In this document: positions 45,011-55,922 of the stretch, piece by piece
How the letters are laid out: each line of letters opens with the position of its first letter
Numbering within the stretch: position 1 is the first letter of the stretch
Assembly: GCA_001599915.1 (NCBI GenBank)
Contig: BCIG01000002.1
Coordinates: 248,001 to 312,000 of the forward strand
Source: Symbiotaphrina buchneri
Taxonomy: Eukaryota; Ascomycota; Symbiotaphrinales; Symbiotaphrinaceae
Direction: 5' to 3'
DNA: 64,000 bases
Program-made: the position numbers and the translations under genes
The notes under the pieces: generated by a model
What the model was told of the DNA's origin: nothing
The model's input: only the letters and a program-made list of their open reading frames with translations
The model's database searches: none

Positions 45011-46590
45011 GTTGCCGACGTTGAGCGCAAATCACCAGTCTTGGTCGGGGAACCCACGGGGAGGCGGCGGGGATCCGCAGGCTCTTTAAATGCCCCTCTT
45101 GTCTCCGCGGTCCCACTCAGTCTCCTCCAGGCACCATCCTGGGACCCACATGCATGTTTATCATTTTATTTGCGCGAACAAAGTTTTTATGGCGTTCTTC
45201 GAAATGATCGTCATGGAGGCGGACGGGGCCGATCCTAAGCAATCCTGGGTAGTCCGAAGAGCGCGTGATAGGGCTATCGGGTATTTTCCGGTGCGCGTCG
45301 GGTATTTTCAGTGGGGCCCTCCCTGCAGACCCCACGGGAATTTTCTCCGCATGATTTGTAGAGTGGATCCTGCGCGGTCTCCGAGGACCTTTCGTGGGAG
45401 AACTCGCCGATGGGGACGCCGTCGCGCTGAGTCAATTATTTAAGGCGTATGCGACAAGCTATTATTTGACAGAATAATATGTCTCCGTCCGATATATTCC
45501 CGCAGCTCGCATGTCGCATGATTTACTCCCGAAAACTGGAGCAGTCTGGCGGGTTCTGAACTCCAGTTACGAGGGAACTGCTCAGGGGACGAAAAGGGGA
45601 GGCCACAGGCAGCAAGCGGAAGCGACCACCGAGTCACATGGCACTGAAATGTTTTTCTAGCTTTCTAGTGGGGAATCGCGGTCCGTTATTATTCCATTTA
45701 TCCGCTCATGACCCATACCATATATCCATGTTAACCCTTTGCAATGTCAAAGGGACACTAACAGGTCGCCGTATTGTAATCTTTCTATCAAATAACTACG
45801 GTTCCGGACAACTACCAAGTGCCGTAGACCGCGGACGGTAGGGAGCAAACTGCAACAATCGAAAAACCGTAGGAAGGACGGACCCCTGCCCGCCTGTTTC
45901 CTTATTCGCCGACATGATTGCGCTTGATGCACTAGAGAGGTCACCCATGGTCGCTGCAACATCAGACAATACGTTCAAGGGCACATACCAACTGCCGTAC
46001 GACTAGGAGTGCATGACTCTTAGGAAGTCTTACAGCAAGCACCCTGCATGTGAATGCTTTCCACAACACTGCTGCTGATCGTGACTGGAAGACTCGCACT
46101 GACTGTCCAAGGACGATTGAACCACCAACATAGATCGAGTCAGAATGGTAGGCTCTCCGTCTCACCGGATCCTGACGACGGTGCCTTGAGAGGGTGTGCA
46201 AGTCCATGTCCCGCCAACGCGCTGCTGTCTTTATTTCTTGCACCAGTTACAGCAGCCCATCCATCTTATCAGCATCAGTTGTACACAATGTGAAAAAGTT
46301 GAACAGATTTTATTCAAGGCGTGTTTCTAGCAACAATTCAACGATAATGTCTGGCTATTGAACAAATGGCAATTCCTCTTGACTCAAAGAGGCATCTACA
46401 GGCACTACCCGTTCCGCCTGAACTGTCAGTGACCAATCGATTACCGTCTAGACTTTGCAAATCCACCCTAACCACGATATCGCTTATCGGCGGTGCGCCG
46501 GCCGAGCGCTCAACAACAAATTCAATATGATCATTCTAGAATTTCAATCTGTGTCTTTTATAACGATTGTCTCAGCATACAGAACTCGCC
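45011..46590. other. long intergenic stretch
   Basis: About 1.6 kb between divergent transporter and SDR genes. No protein features, repeats or RNA genes are visible on either strand. Several AT-rich patches occur in the half near the SDR start. Confidence 0.45.
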
Positions 46591-47567
46591 ATGGCCGAAT
46601 TCAAATCCGTAGACATGGGCCTTGGCCTCGAAGGCACGCATGTGCTCATCACCGGCGGCGCCGGCATGATCGGCTCCACGACGGTCAACGCCTTCCTCAG
46701 CGCCGGCGCCAACGTGACACTCGCAGACCTGACTCCCTCGCGGTACACCTCTTCGCACGCAAACCTCTACTCGCTCCCATGCGACATCTCCTCCGAATCC
46801 TCCATCGCATCGACCTTCTCTAGCGCAGTTGAGAAATTCGGGCCCGTCAGCGTCTGTGTCGCGCTCGCGAGCATGGATCTCAGCGTGATCCCGCACCATG
46901 AGAGTCTGGCGGATATGCCGTTTGACCAGTGGCGAAGGACGTTCGATGTTAATGTCCATGGCACGTTTTTGACCGCGAGAGAGTGGTTAAGAGGGGTGAG
47001 GAGGGCGAAGGAGCAGGGGAAGATGTTGAGGAATGTGGCGCTGGTGGTTGTGGGCAGTGAGGCGGGCCGGGAGGGCGTGAAGGGTAATGCGGATTATTCC
47101 AGTGGCAAGGCGGCGTTGCAGTATGGATTGGTGCAGAGTTTGAAGAATGATGTTGTAAGGGTGTGGGACGGCGCCAGGTATGTACTTTTCAAGACCCTGA
47201 CTCCCTGAGATGGATGTGAGGTCGCGGGCTTGGTGATGCTGATGAATGCTACACAGGGTCAACGCAATCGCTCCTGGTCCGGTGGAGACGCCGCAGTTCC
47301 ACAAAGAGATCAAGGAGAACCCGAAGCAGCTGTATCGGGATGCACATGTCACGTAAGTCCCCCATAGTCAGCTGGAGCTATCAAAAGTTGCTGACGAGGC
47401 ACAGATCGGCAATGGGCGTGCCGGTGTCCATGGAGCAGGTGGCGAAAGGTATTGTGTACCTGGCTAGTGAAAACTGGAGTGGTCATGTTACTGGACAGGT
47501 GTTGAATGTGGATGGTGGTAAATTCGGGAGCATAATGTGGGATAAGGGGGAGAGGATATTCCCTTGA
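46591..47567 (+). CDS. short-chain dehydrogenase/reductase
   Basis: Exons 46591-47177, 47257-47352 and 47405-47567 sum to 282 codons (281 aa). The Rossmann NAD(P)-binding motif is TGGAGMIG (21-28). A catalytic Tyr/Lys pair is seen as Y169-SSG-K173 in NADYSSGKAAL. The splice joins give RVNAIAPGPVETP and SAMGVPVSMEQVAKGIVYLASE, and the end VTGQVLNVDGGKFG is typical of classical SDRs. The canonical NAG motif is VALAS here (residues ~90-94), and the catalytic Ser before Tyr falls in VVVGSEAG. It oxidises or reduces an alcohol or ketone in the cytosol; substrate unknown. Confidence 0.93.
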
Positions 47568-47861
47568 AGTTATCGAGTCGGCATTGCTTGAGTGGAGGGT
47601 AACAAGAAAAGTCAAATCAGTTATGCAAGAGTATGGCCAGTTCATATCTTGCTGGAAAATATGATTATATCAATTGAGGAGGAAGGACACATTTCTCCTT
47701 ATGAGAAGCTGCCCCACTCTGGGCGCACCAAAATTCATGTCTGTTCGTGGTGCGAAGCAAGCAACGTGACCGGGATTGGAACTTTTCCACAAGTAACTCA
47801 AATAAATCAACATGGGCAAAGCACCCAATGTAATCGCCATAAGCTAAGGTAAGCACAAATC

Positions 47862-49434
47862 ATGAGTGCCGTGTCCCGGCAGGTAAAAGCTCCGACCAAA
47901 CTCCAAGACTCGCCCGAAGTGAGGAGACAGATGATAAGCGATAAGTGGTGTGGCCCCCTTCCCCCAAGCATGAGTGGGGAAGTCTTATCAAGGAGATATC
48001 TCCAGCCTTCATCGAATGCTCCTGGAGATACATTATCTGATCACATCAAGAACCCAGTAATACAATATTGCGTTTCTTACTATTCCCAGTGCCACTTCAC
48101 CTCAGCCGCCTCTTCCACACAAAATCAGCACACCGTGGCCCCCACCACCGAGCCCGAATGGATCAACAGCGGCGTCGGCTGGCGCAAAGTGATGCCGGCC
48201 GCCGACACCGCCGCCGCAGGAATCTTCAACGAAGTGCCCATCATCGACCTCGCAGAGATGGACAACCCAGACATCGAGCACCGGCGCGCGGTGGCCAAGA
48301 AGATCTACGACGCGTGCGTGCGGTCCGGGTTCTTCTACATCAAGAATCACGGCGTGCCCGAGGATCTGGTTAGCAGCGTGTTTGGCGAGGCGAAGCGGTT
48401 CTTTGATAAGCTCAGCTTGGAGGACAAGATGAAGATCCATATGGATAGGAATGAGGAGTTTTATGGGTACTTGCATATTGATCTGCAGAAAGTTAATGGG
48501 TTTGGGCAGAAGACCCGTATGTGTTCGATCTTTGATCTTAAGTATTGCTACCGCGGGCAGCGCTCCTAATGGGATTGTAGAACTCCACGAGTCAATGAAT
48601 TGGGGCTATGACCCCGAGAGCGATCCCCTCGCACAGGACACCACAGACAACGGCATCAACTTCTGGCCCGCAGAAGACTCACTCCCATCCTTCAAAGCCC
48701 GCGTGCAGAAATACATGGGCGCAATGCTCACGCTCTCCCGCTCCCTCCTACACCTCTTCGCACTCGGACTCGACCTCTCCGAGACCTACTTCGACCCAAT
48801 GGTGACGCGCCCCGGCGTGATCCTGCGGATGAACCACTACCCGGCCGAGCTAGTCGATCCGTCAACACCCGCCGCCATCCGCGCGCACACGGACTACGAG
48901 CTGTTCACGATCCTGGCGCAGGACGAGGTCAAGAGCTTGCAGGTGGTGAGCAAGGATGGGAGCTGGGTTCCCGTAGATCCGATTCCGGGTACGTTTGTGG
49001 TGAATATTGGTGATGCGATGAGTTTGTGGACGAATGGCTTGTTTGTGAGTACCCTGCATAAGGCGCAGAATAGGACGAGGCAGACGAGGATTTCGATTCC
49101 GTTCTTTTTTGGTGGTGAGTTGCTCTGTTTCCTGGGAGAATGGGTGAGAAGGCATGCTGAGAGATGATTAGCAAATTATGATGCTGTGCTTGACGCGCTT
49201 CCATCTTGTGTTTCGGCGGAGCGACCCGCCATGTACAAGCCTGTCACGCAGAGGTAAGAAGACTTCCTGAAAGCTTGAAATCTCTAAAACTAATTGTACC
49301 ACGATTACAGGGATTATGTGCACATGAGGCTGAACGGGGTGTATCCCAAGAAGGATGCAACCATCACGTACGAGACGCTGGAGATTGAGCCTAAGCAGCA
49401 GCCGATACCTCAGAGCGTAAAGTTGTCGGCGTGA
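47862..49434 (+). CDS. 2-oxoglutarate/Fe(II)-dependent oxygenase (second copy in region)
   Basis: Exons 47862-48516, 48581-49114, 49172-49253 and 49311-49434 sum to 465 codons. The family-like part starts only at WINSGVGWRKVMPAADTA (about residue 100), so the first ~95 residues from the ATG at 47862 are doubtful: the true start may be nearby through an unseen intron, or the internal ATG at 48191 (354 aa). Two GATA boxes at 47936-47946 in this leader also suggest promoter rather than coding. The core has EVPIIDLAEM, CVRSGFFYIKNHGVP, LHESMNWGYDP, the iron site HTD in RAHTDYELFTIL, the distal His in STLHKAQNRT, and R-x-S in TRISIPFFFG. Function is probably hydroxylation of a small molecule. Confidence 0.85.
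47936..47946 (+). promoter_or_regulatory. paired GATA boxes
   Basis: Two GATAAG hexamers separated by one base, about 170 bp before the first conserved codon of the oxygenase gene. Paired GATA sites are bound by nitrogen-regulatory GATA factors in ascomycetes; a role here is inference. Confidence 0.35.
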
Positions 49435-49639
49435 GAGCCTTATGTGTAGTACTTAGATTTTGTTGAAGCGATATATCTTTTCAAGTCTGCAATGGGAGTA
49501 CATGTGAACCACGTTCCCTACAAATTCGCGATGATCGCATGCCGTCACTTTTCGCTTCAAACACCGCCACCCCGCATTTCCTCTTGTAACCTGTCCCTCA
49601 CGGAGTGGCCATCTCCAAACCACACGAAGTTACGGCAAA

Positions 49640-50833
49640 ATGGCACCATCCACCTCCTCTCCCATCTCCATCTCCTGCTACTGCCGCGCCATCAGCACCA
49701 GCATCACACTCGCCTTCCCCGGCGACCCTCCTCTACAGAAAATCGCCTGCCACTGTACCTCCTGCCGGCACTGGTCCGGCACGCTCTACACATACTATCT
49801 ACCCATCACATCTCCGCCCCCGTCCTCCCTTCTCAGAGAAAACCTCACAGCCTACGCCTTCAGCCCCACCTCAACGAAATTCTTCTGCAACCGCTGCGGC
49901 GCACACGTCTTCCACCGCGACGACGGCCCTAGCGGGGACAATGACGTCGGCGGCAACAACGGCTGGGCCGTGGCGCCGGGGGTGCTGGTTCTGCGCGCTG
50001 AAGAGGAGGAAGAAGGCTTGCCGGTAGAGATTGTGGGCCACGAGTGGGTGGCTGATACAGGCGATGGAGGACTGAGTCGGTGGGTGAAGAGCTGGAAGGG
50101 CCAGCAGTTAGACAGATGGGCTGGGAGGAAGGGCGCGAGCGAGCTCTTGCCGGCGGATTGGCCTCGTACAGATAACGGCACGGCGACCAGGTCGGAGGCG
50201 GAGGAGGAGAAGTTGCATGCCTCGTGCCATTGCGGTGGCGTCGCGTTCTATATCACCCGCCCAGATGAGAAGACCGCGAGGCCGCGCACGGCGCCGTTTC
50301 CGGAGTTTATGCGCGCGAAGGAGGAGAGGGCGAATCCCGAGGGCGAGACGTGGTGGATCAAGGACACGCTACCCGCCGAGAGCGAAAATGCTGGTGAGGG
50401 GGCGGGCAAGAAACGGTTCCTGGCGGGATTGTGCACGTGCGAGAGTTGTCGCAAGGCGACCGGGTTCGACATCCAGGCGTGGGCTTTCGTGCCGGGGTGT
50501 AATATCTTCTCGGAGGACGGGGAGGCTTTTGATTTCGGCGAGGGCTGGGAGGGTAGTACTGAGGGTGCGCGTGAGCAGCAGGGGACGTTGAGAACGGTGC
50601 ATATTCGGGACGGAGTGTATAGGGACTTTTGTGGACGCTGTGGCGCGACGGTTACGTGGAGAGGTGGCGAGGAGAGGAAGGGGATCGTGGATTTGAGTTT
50701 TGGGCTGTGTCGCGGTGGCGGCGTGATGCTGGATGAGTGGTTTGGCTGGGGAGAGAAGGTCAGTTATGGGGAGGAGGCGACGGTCGGGCAGTTGGTGGTC
50801 GAGATTGAGAGGAGTATGCGCCGAGATAGATAG
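49640..50833 (+). CDS. tandem GFA-domain protein (CENP-V/GFA family)
   Basis: A single exon, 397 codons. Two copies of the zinc-binding GFA fold follow each other. The first has SCYCRAISTSI, ACHCTSCRHWSG and FFCNRCGAHVF (residues ~12-95); the second has ASCHCGGVAFYI, LCTCESCRKATG and DFCGRCGATVTW (~193-330). The family was named for glutathione-dependent formaldehyde-activating enzyme; most members have unproven activity, commonly thought to act on glutathione adducts or other thiol chemistry. Both copies keep all structural cysteines. A double-domain form of this length is known in ascomycetes. It lies 205 bp downstream of the oxygenase gene on the same strand. Confidence 0.9.
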   Translation: MAPSTSSPISISCYCRAISTSITLAFPGDPPLQKIACHCTSCRHWSGTLYTYYLPITSPPPSSLLRENLTAYAFSPTSTKFFCNRCGAHVFHRDDGPSGDNDVGGNNGWAVAPGVLVLRAEEEEEGLPVEIVGHEWVADTGDGGLSRWVKSWKGQQLDRWAGRKGASELLPADWPRTDNGTATRSEAEEEKLHASCHCGGVAFYITRPDEKTARPRTAPFPEFMRAKEERANPEGETWWIKDTLPAESENAGEGAGKKRFLAGLCTCESCRKATGFDIQAWAFVPGCNIFSEDGEAFDFGEGWEGSTEGAREQQGTLRTVHIRDGVYRDFCGRCGATVTWRGGEERKGIVDLSFGLCRGGGVMLDEWFGWGEKVSYGEEATVGQLVVEIERSMRRDR

Positions 50834-51494
50834 ATTGGAGAGTTGAGCACCGGTTCGAGTCTGACTACTGGAAAGTATGTTAACGACAAGTGCGCTTCGT
50901 ACACGGCACGGTAGCATAAAGCTTAAGAGCTGCTCCTAACGCCCCTTCATTGCTCAAGCTGAAGAAGATCGTTGGACAGATCAATGGTCATATAAGGTAT
51001 ACGACGGGCTCGTCGCGATATATCTCCACGAGCTGTCATTGTCGAGGTTGACACAACAAACTCATCGGCAATTCCAACCGAGGCCTGTCCATGCCATTCC
51101 TTTTATCGCCTGATTTTCGACGGATGTGGAATGGAATGAAGACGTGCCGATCCGGACGATACCAAGAACGGAGTCGGGGGATTCGAGATGGTGTGGGCCC
51201 TCTTGGCTGATCCTCCCCTTGCATACCACGCAGCAAATATTCCCCTAGCAAACCAAGAACCAGTCGCGCATGCCCCCTGCTGATTTGACGCGTGTCTTCG
51301 AACTGTCTGATCTCTTTGTCCCTGCGCGCCTGACTGTCAGTATTTTTTTTCTTCTTGTTTCAGATCTTCATCGCTCAGACAAGTCACAAGCACACTCTGC
51401 CTGATATTGTTGGCAATCACGGCGTGAGGCAGGCGCCGTTGCGCTCAACCGCAACCGCTCCCCTCTTCGCCACCACTTCAAGCCCGACGATACG
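50834..51494. other. intergenic, promoter of the glycosyltransferase-like gene
   Basis: No gene supported. A T-rich tract TATTTTTTTTCTTCTTG lies about 150 bp upstream of the next start, as in many fungal core promoters. Confidence 0.4.
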
Positions 51495-53001
51495 ATGAAC
51501 CTCCAAATCACGCGGTTCCGACGGCACGCGTACGCCGCGGTGCTCCTCCTCGTCGTGTGCCTCATCTACACATTCTCACACCACGCCTCGGCCGTGCACT
51601 CACTCCAATGGCCCTCCTCTCTGCCCAGCCTCAAGTCCGCCTCCTCCGAAATCCCCAACTTCCACCCCGCGAAGCCATCACGGAAAGAATTCATCTCTCT
51701 GGCGCAAAACACGGACATCACCGGGCCGTTCAACAACACCGCGCTGCGCAGCCTCTGCGCCAAAACGCACTGGGTGCCGGGGCGGGTGTTCCAGTGCGAC
51801 AAATCGCGCGGTGGCCTGGGGAATGCGCGGAATATGGTGCTGAGCTGCGTGAGGTATGCGATCGAGGCGGGTGCGGGCTTGGTCGTGCCGTCGATTATGG
51901 TGCGCAGTAGTGATAATATTGCGGTGCTGGAGACGGGGCCAGTTTGAGGGCCTAGGATACTTTTTTGATGAGGAGTGGTTTGTGAATAGCCTCCATAAGG
52001 CCTGTCCGCAGATGGAGATTTTTGATCGTATTGATCTGGGCCCGGTGGATGAGGATGAGCTGAAGATGCCGGCTGAGGAGCTGGTGAGGCGCTCGTTTGG
52101 GGATGATGTGGATGACGCGGAGGAAGTCATATTGAAGAGAAGGAAAAGAGACCTCACCGACGACGACGCCTACTCTAAGGCTCTAAGACTATGTCCCAAC
52201 CAGCTCTTCTTTGGGGGCGTGCACTACGGACGCATCAACGCACACCCCGAGAACTGGCGGAAAGACTTCGAAGCCTGGCTCTCCAAACAAAGCGCACGCC
52301 TCGACCCCTCCGAGCACACCGTCCTAATCGACGCGCACGGCATCGAGCGCGCGCCGCTCTTCGAATGGCCCGTCTGGTACGACGGCGACGACTTCGTCCG
52401 CACCTTCGGCCAAATCCTTCGGATCCGCAAAGACGTGCGAGAAATCGCCGGCGCCGCGCTGTACGAGATGTCGCAAGTCTTCGGACTCGAGATCGACCCG
52501 CGCGAGGCGCCGATCCACAACGCCTTCTACGGCGCGCACCTGCGGACGGAGGGTGACGCGGCGGCGGCAGGGTGGGTCGGGTTCGAGATCCAGACGGACC
52601 GCTACCTCGAGAGCGCGGGCTGGGCGGGTTTATCGATCCTGTATGTGGCGAGCGGCAGCGCCGAGGAGACGGGAAAGTTCCGCGAGAAGGCGGCGGCGCA
52701 GCGGCATATGGCGGTGACGACGAAGTATGAGCTCCTGGGTGGCCATGAGCGCTGGTTTCTGAATACGCTGAGCTGGGATCAGCAGGCGATGGTGGATTAT
52801 CTGATTATGCAGAAGGCGAGCGTGTTTGGCGGGATTGTGCAGAGCAGCTTTGCGTGGAATATTGCGGTCAGCAGGCATTTGAAGAGTGCGTGGAGGGGGG
52901 ATCGCCATTTGAAGGGCTTGTGGATGTTTGAGGATGAACTGAGCTCGATTTTTGGCTTGTTGCCGGGGAATGAGTTCTTCCCGTATGCGATGTGGCCATG
53001 A
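51495..53001 (+). CDS. type II membrane glycosyltransferase-like protein (O-fucosyltransferase-like), frame-broken
   Basis: The N-terminus (MNLQITRFRRHAYAAVLLLVVCLIYTF) is a short basic tail plus one membrane anchor, the Golgi type II layout. A stem is followed by FQCDKSRGGLGNARNMVLSCVRYAIEAGAGLVVP, a nucleotide-sugar-binding-like GG(L/I)GN motif. Near 51940 the frame ends at TGA; protein continues in the +1 frame as FEGLGYFFDEEWFVNSLHKACPQM to 53001, with the later motif AFYGAHLRTEGDA. The two halves match the order expected for one ~500-residue protein. A 1-nt indel, assembly error, or removal of a 19-nt GT...AG stretch (51925-51943) would join them. The product should act on glycoproteins in the secretory pathway; donor and acceptor unknown. 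Confidence 0.7.
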
Positions 53002-53159
53002 GACTTGAGGGGGAGTTTGCTTGCATTTTGGAGTAACGATCGATAGACACAGGCTTTATGATATCATGCTCAGAATTGACGGACTAATTTCTGCTTGATC
53101 TCGTAACAAGAGGTCGTCTACAAGCTCTGTGTATTCGTCATACCACTTCTCATCACACC

Positions 53160-54128
53160 TCAGCCGTGGATGTTATCCAACGGCGCCTCATCCTTGATGC
53201 TCTCCCACAACTGATCAATCGCCTTAGCCGCCTTCTCATCCAGCGGGCCCTTGCGCAACCATCCCACCGTCTCCGTGACCTGCTTCACATTACTCGCTCC
53301 AATAATAATCGCATCGCCATTGCTCCTCTTCAGGGGCGAATTGCCATTGACCCAGCGATACGCCAGCTCGGCCTTCCCCACGCCCGCCTCCGTCGCAATA
53401 CGATCCCACTCCTCCAGCGCCGCCAGCAAGCTCGGTTTACTATAAAGGCGGAAATATATCTGACCCGCAGGGATGGACTGATCAAAGCGACCCACGCCAT
53501 CGAGGACCTGCTGCTTCGTCTTCGTCAGAAACCCGCCGGCGAGGGGCGAGTAGGCATAAAACGCGATGCCCAGCTTGCGCAGCGTCGGGAACAGCACGGT
53601 CTCCTGCTTGCGCGCCACCGCCGAGTAGTTGCCCTGGTACACGGTCGGCAGCACCCAGCCCTTACTCTGCGCGATATCGTGCGCGCGCTGCACGTCCACG
53701 GCGAAGAAATTCGACAGCCCGAATTTCTCAAATGCCCCCGCCGTGTACAGTTCCTGCACCCCAGCTAGTGTTTCCTCCAGCGGCACGTCGGCCTCGGGCG
53801 GCGCGTGCAGGTAGAAGATGTGCACCTTGCTGACCCCCAGCCGCGCCAGGCTGGCCTTGCCGTCCCGCACGATGGCCTCGCGTGTGGCGGCGCCCGGGCG
53901 CAGGCCCGTCGCGGCTTTGGTATCGATGATGAAGCGCGAGCCGGCTTGGGTTGCGCCCAGCAGTTCTTCGCTGTTGCCGTAGATTTGTGCCGTGTCGATT
54001 GTGGATACGGCGAGCCGCTCCAGCTCGTCGAGGAGCGAGCGCACGGCGTCGAGTGTTTGGAAGCCCCGCCCTTTGCTGCTGTTGATGCCGGCGCCGCCGA
54101 AGATGATGGGGAGGCCTTGTTCTGTCAT
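53160..54128 (-). CDS. aldo-keto reductase (AKR7 / aflatoxin-aldehyde-reductase-like)
   Basis: A single exon, 322 codons, a full-length (beta/alpha)8 barrel. The catalytic tetrad is readable: D45 and Y50 in STIDTAQIYG, K71 in FIIDTKAATG, and H108 in IFYLHAPP. SNFFAVDVQ, YQGNYSAVARKQE and AYSPLAGGFLTKTKQQ are hallmarks of the AKR7 and yeast Yakc/Aad-like branch. The C-terminal NADPH-binding segment is AIIIGASNVKQVTETV. It reduces aldehydes with NADPH in the cytosol. It is divergent from the SDR gene at 54691 with a 560-bp shared promoter region. Confidence 0.94.
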   Translation of the reverse strand: MTEQGLPIIFGGAGINSSKGRGFQTLDAVRSLLDELERLAVSTIDTAQIYGNSEELLGATQAGSRFIIDTKAATGLRPGAATREAIVRDGKASLARLGVSKVHIFYLHAPPEADVPLEETLAGVQELYTAGAFEKFGLSNFFAVDVQRAHDIAQSKGWVLPTVYQGNYSAVARKQETVLFPTLRKLGIAFYAYSPLAGGFLTKTKQQVLDGVGRFDQSIPAGQIYFRLYSKPSLLAALEEWDRIATEAGVGKAELAYRWVNGNSPLKRSNGDAIIIGASNVKQVTETVGWLRKGPLDEKAAKAIDQLWESIKDEAPLDNIHG

Positions 54129-54690
54129 TGTGCGTGTTATTCGGGTCAGTTCAATTCCAATTGAGTAAGTGTTGAGGTGGAATCGACTGGGTGTGAGTCA
54201 ACTGGTGGCGACGGGATGATAAGGGAAGGTTCAACACGCCGAGCTTGCCGGTTGGCGTGCTTGACGGCAGCAAGCTCGCAAGACATTTGGCCGAGCTATC
54301 TGCTTAGGCGTACAATCAGCAAGCACCCACCACCTTCCTCTCTGGGGAGTCGCTTCAAAGACGTCATCTTCTCCGCAAAAAGGAGCAAGAATGACAATTG
54401 CTTAAAGGCGTCATACCCGACTCGCCAGCATCAGGGGCGGATAAGGCCCAGGCGCTAGATCTCGCTCCTGTCACTGCTCGATACCAAGGAAAGATGGGGT
54501 CGAACGATGTGGAGTTGCAGTCCGATCATCGGCCAGCGCGGGGCAGGGGACCTCTGGGAATATCCCGGTGTTCATGTCGTCTTTTCACTCAGACTGCAGA
54601 CGATCTCAGATACTGGAAATCCGCAGCTGAAACCGAGCCAAGTACCAGCGAGGCCTTCGTTGAAGCGATTTGTCGTTAGGCCTCATTACC
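54129..54690. other. intergenic, divergent AKR/SDR promoter
   Basis: Shared upstream region of the aldo-keto reductase and SDR genes. No protein, RNA or repeat supported. Confidence 0.4.
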
Positions 54691-55698
54691 ATGTCTTTGG
54701 ACTCATCATCAATTGCAGCGCAGAGCCTCTTCCGCGTCGATGGACTCGTCGCTGTTGTTACCGGCGGTGGTAGTGGTAATTCTCCTTGCAATCAAGTCCT
54801 GACCTTCTGCTGATGTTCTTCTCCCAGGTATCGGGCTGATGATGGCCAAAGCTCTCGCCGCCAATGGCGTTGCCAAAGTGTACATTCTCGGCCGGCGGGA
54901 AAAGACTCTCTCTGCTGCAGCATCCTTCCACCCATCCATCATCCCACTCGTGGCCGATGTCACCTCCAAAGACTCGCTCGCCGCGGCCGCTGCCAAAATC
55001 GCCGCCGAGACGGGGTATGTCAACGTGCTCATCGCCTCCGCGGGCATCGAAGGCCCGCAATGGGGCGGTCTGCCAGCGAACCCGTCGCTGCTAGACTTCA
55101 AGAACTTCCTGTGGCAGACCTCGATGGAGGAGTTCACGCAAACTCTGCATGTCAACGTCACGGCGGCGTATTTCAGCGTGCTCGCGTTTTTGGAATTGTT
55201 GCTCGAGGGCAATAAGAAGGCGAATGTTGCGTGGAAGAGTCAGGTCATTGGGTTGGGCAGTGTCGCCAGCTTTGGACGTGATCCTGCGGGGGCGTTTGCG
55301 TATGGGCTTAGTAAAGGCGGAGCGGCGCATTTATTTAAGACGTTTGCGACGTGGTTGGCGCCGCATGGCATTCGGAGTAATATCATTGCCCCGGGAGGTG
55401 AGTACTGTGTCTCCGGTTCTTTGCCTTCCGTTTGTGGCTTTGTTGGTGAGCCGAAAGACAGGGCTGGGGCTGATGGGTCAATGTAGTGTATCCCTCCGAG
55501 CTCCTCGACAACATGCTGGGCCCCGGTGGCACCATTGATGGGTTTGCGGAGGGCAGAATACCGGAAGGAAGAGGAGGCACATTCGAGGATATGGCGGGCG
55601 CCGTGTTGTATTTGACCAGTCGCGCCGGCGCGTATTGCAATGGCAATGTGGTGTTGACGGATGGAGGCTGGTTGAGCACGATCCCGAGCACGTATTGA
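54691..55698 (+). CDS. short-chain dehydrogenase/reductase
   Basis: Exons 54691-54775, 54828-55397 and 55487-55698 sum to 289 codons (288 aa). The cofactor motif TGGGSGIG (24-31) is itself split by the first intron and restored exactly by splicing. IASAGIEG stands for the NAG block, the catalytic Ser lies in IGLGSVASFG, and Tyr/Lys are in AFAYGLSKGGAAH, followed by NIIAPGVYPSELL. The end CNGNVVLTDGGWL is typical of classical SDRs. It is similar in type to, but clearly distinct from, the SDR at 46.6 kb. Likely an NAD(P)-dependent alcohol/ketone oxidoreductase in the cytosol. Confidence 0.94.
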
Positions 55699-55922
55699 TG
55701 TCGTGGGTCTGCTCTAGATAGAGGCCAGCTGTTAGTCTGCAGCAGATAGTAGGATATTCTGAGGTGTATCCTCGGGTCAGTGGAGATTATCCTCACATTG
55801 GTTGAGCCTTATGCTTGGCTCATTTTTTGCTGCGCCATAACGGGTATCTGCGGACAGACACCCCTGTCCGTCTATAAGCGAGCGCGACGCGCTCCGGGTG
55901 CACAACACGTCGAGCGACGTCA

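Noticed and set aside
46081-46160. box-B-like GGTTCAATCG on the minus strand
   Set aside because: T-stem does not pair and no D-arm lies upstream.
53166-53768. 200-codon plus-strand open frame
   Set aside because: Antisense to the aldo-keto reductase; Arg/Leu-rich shadow with no motif.
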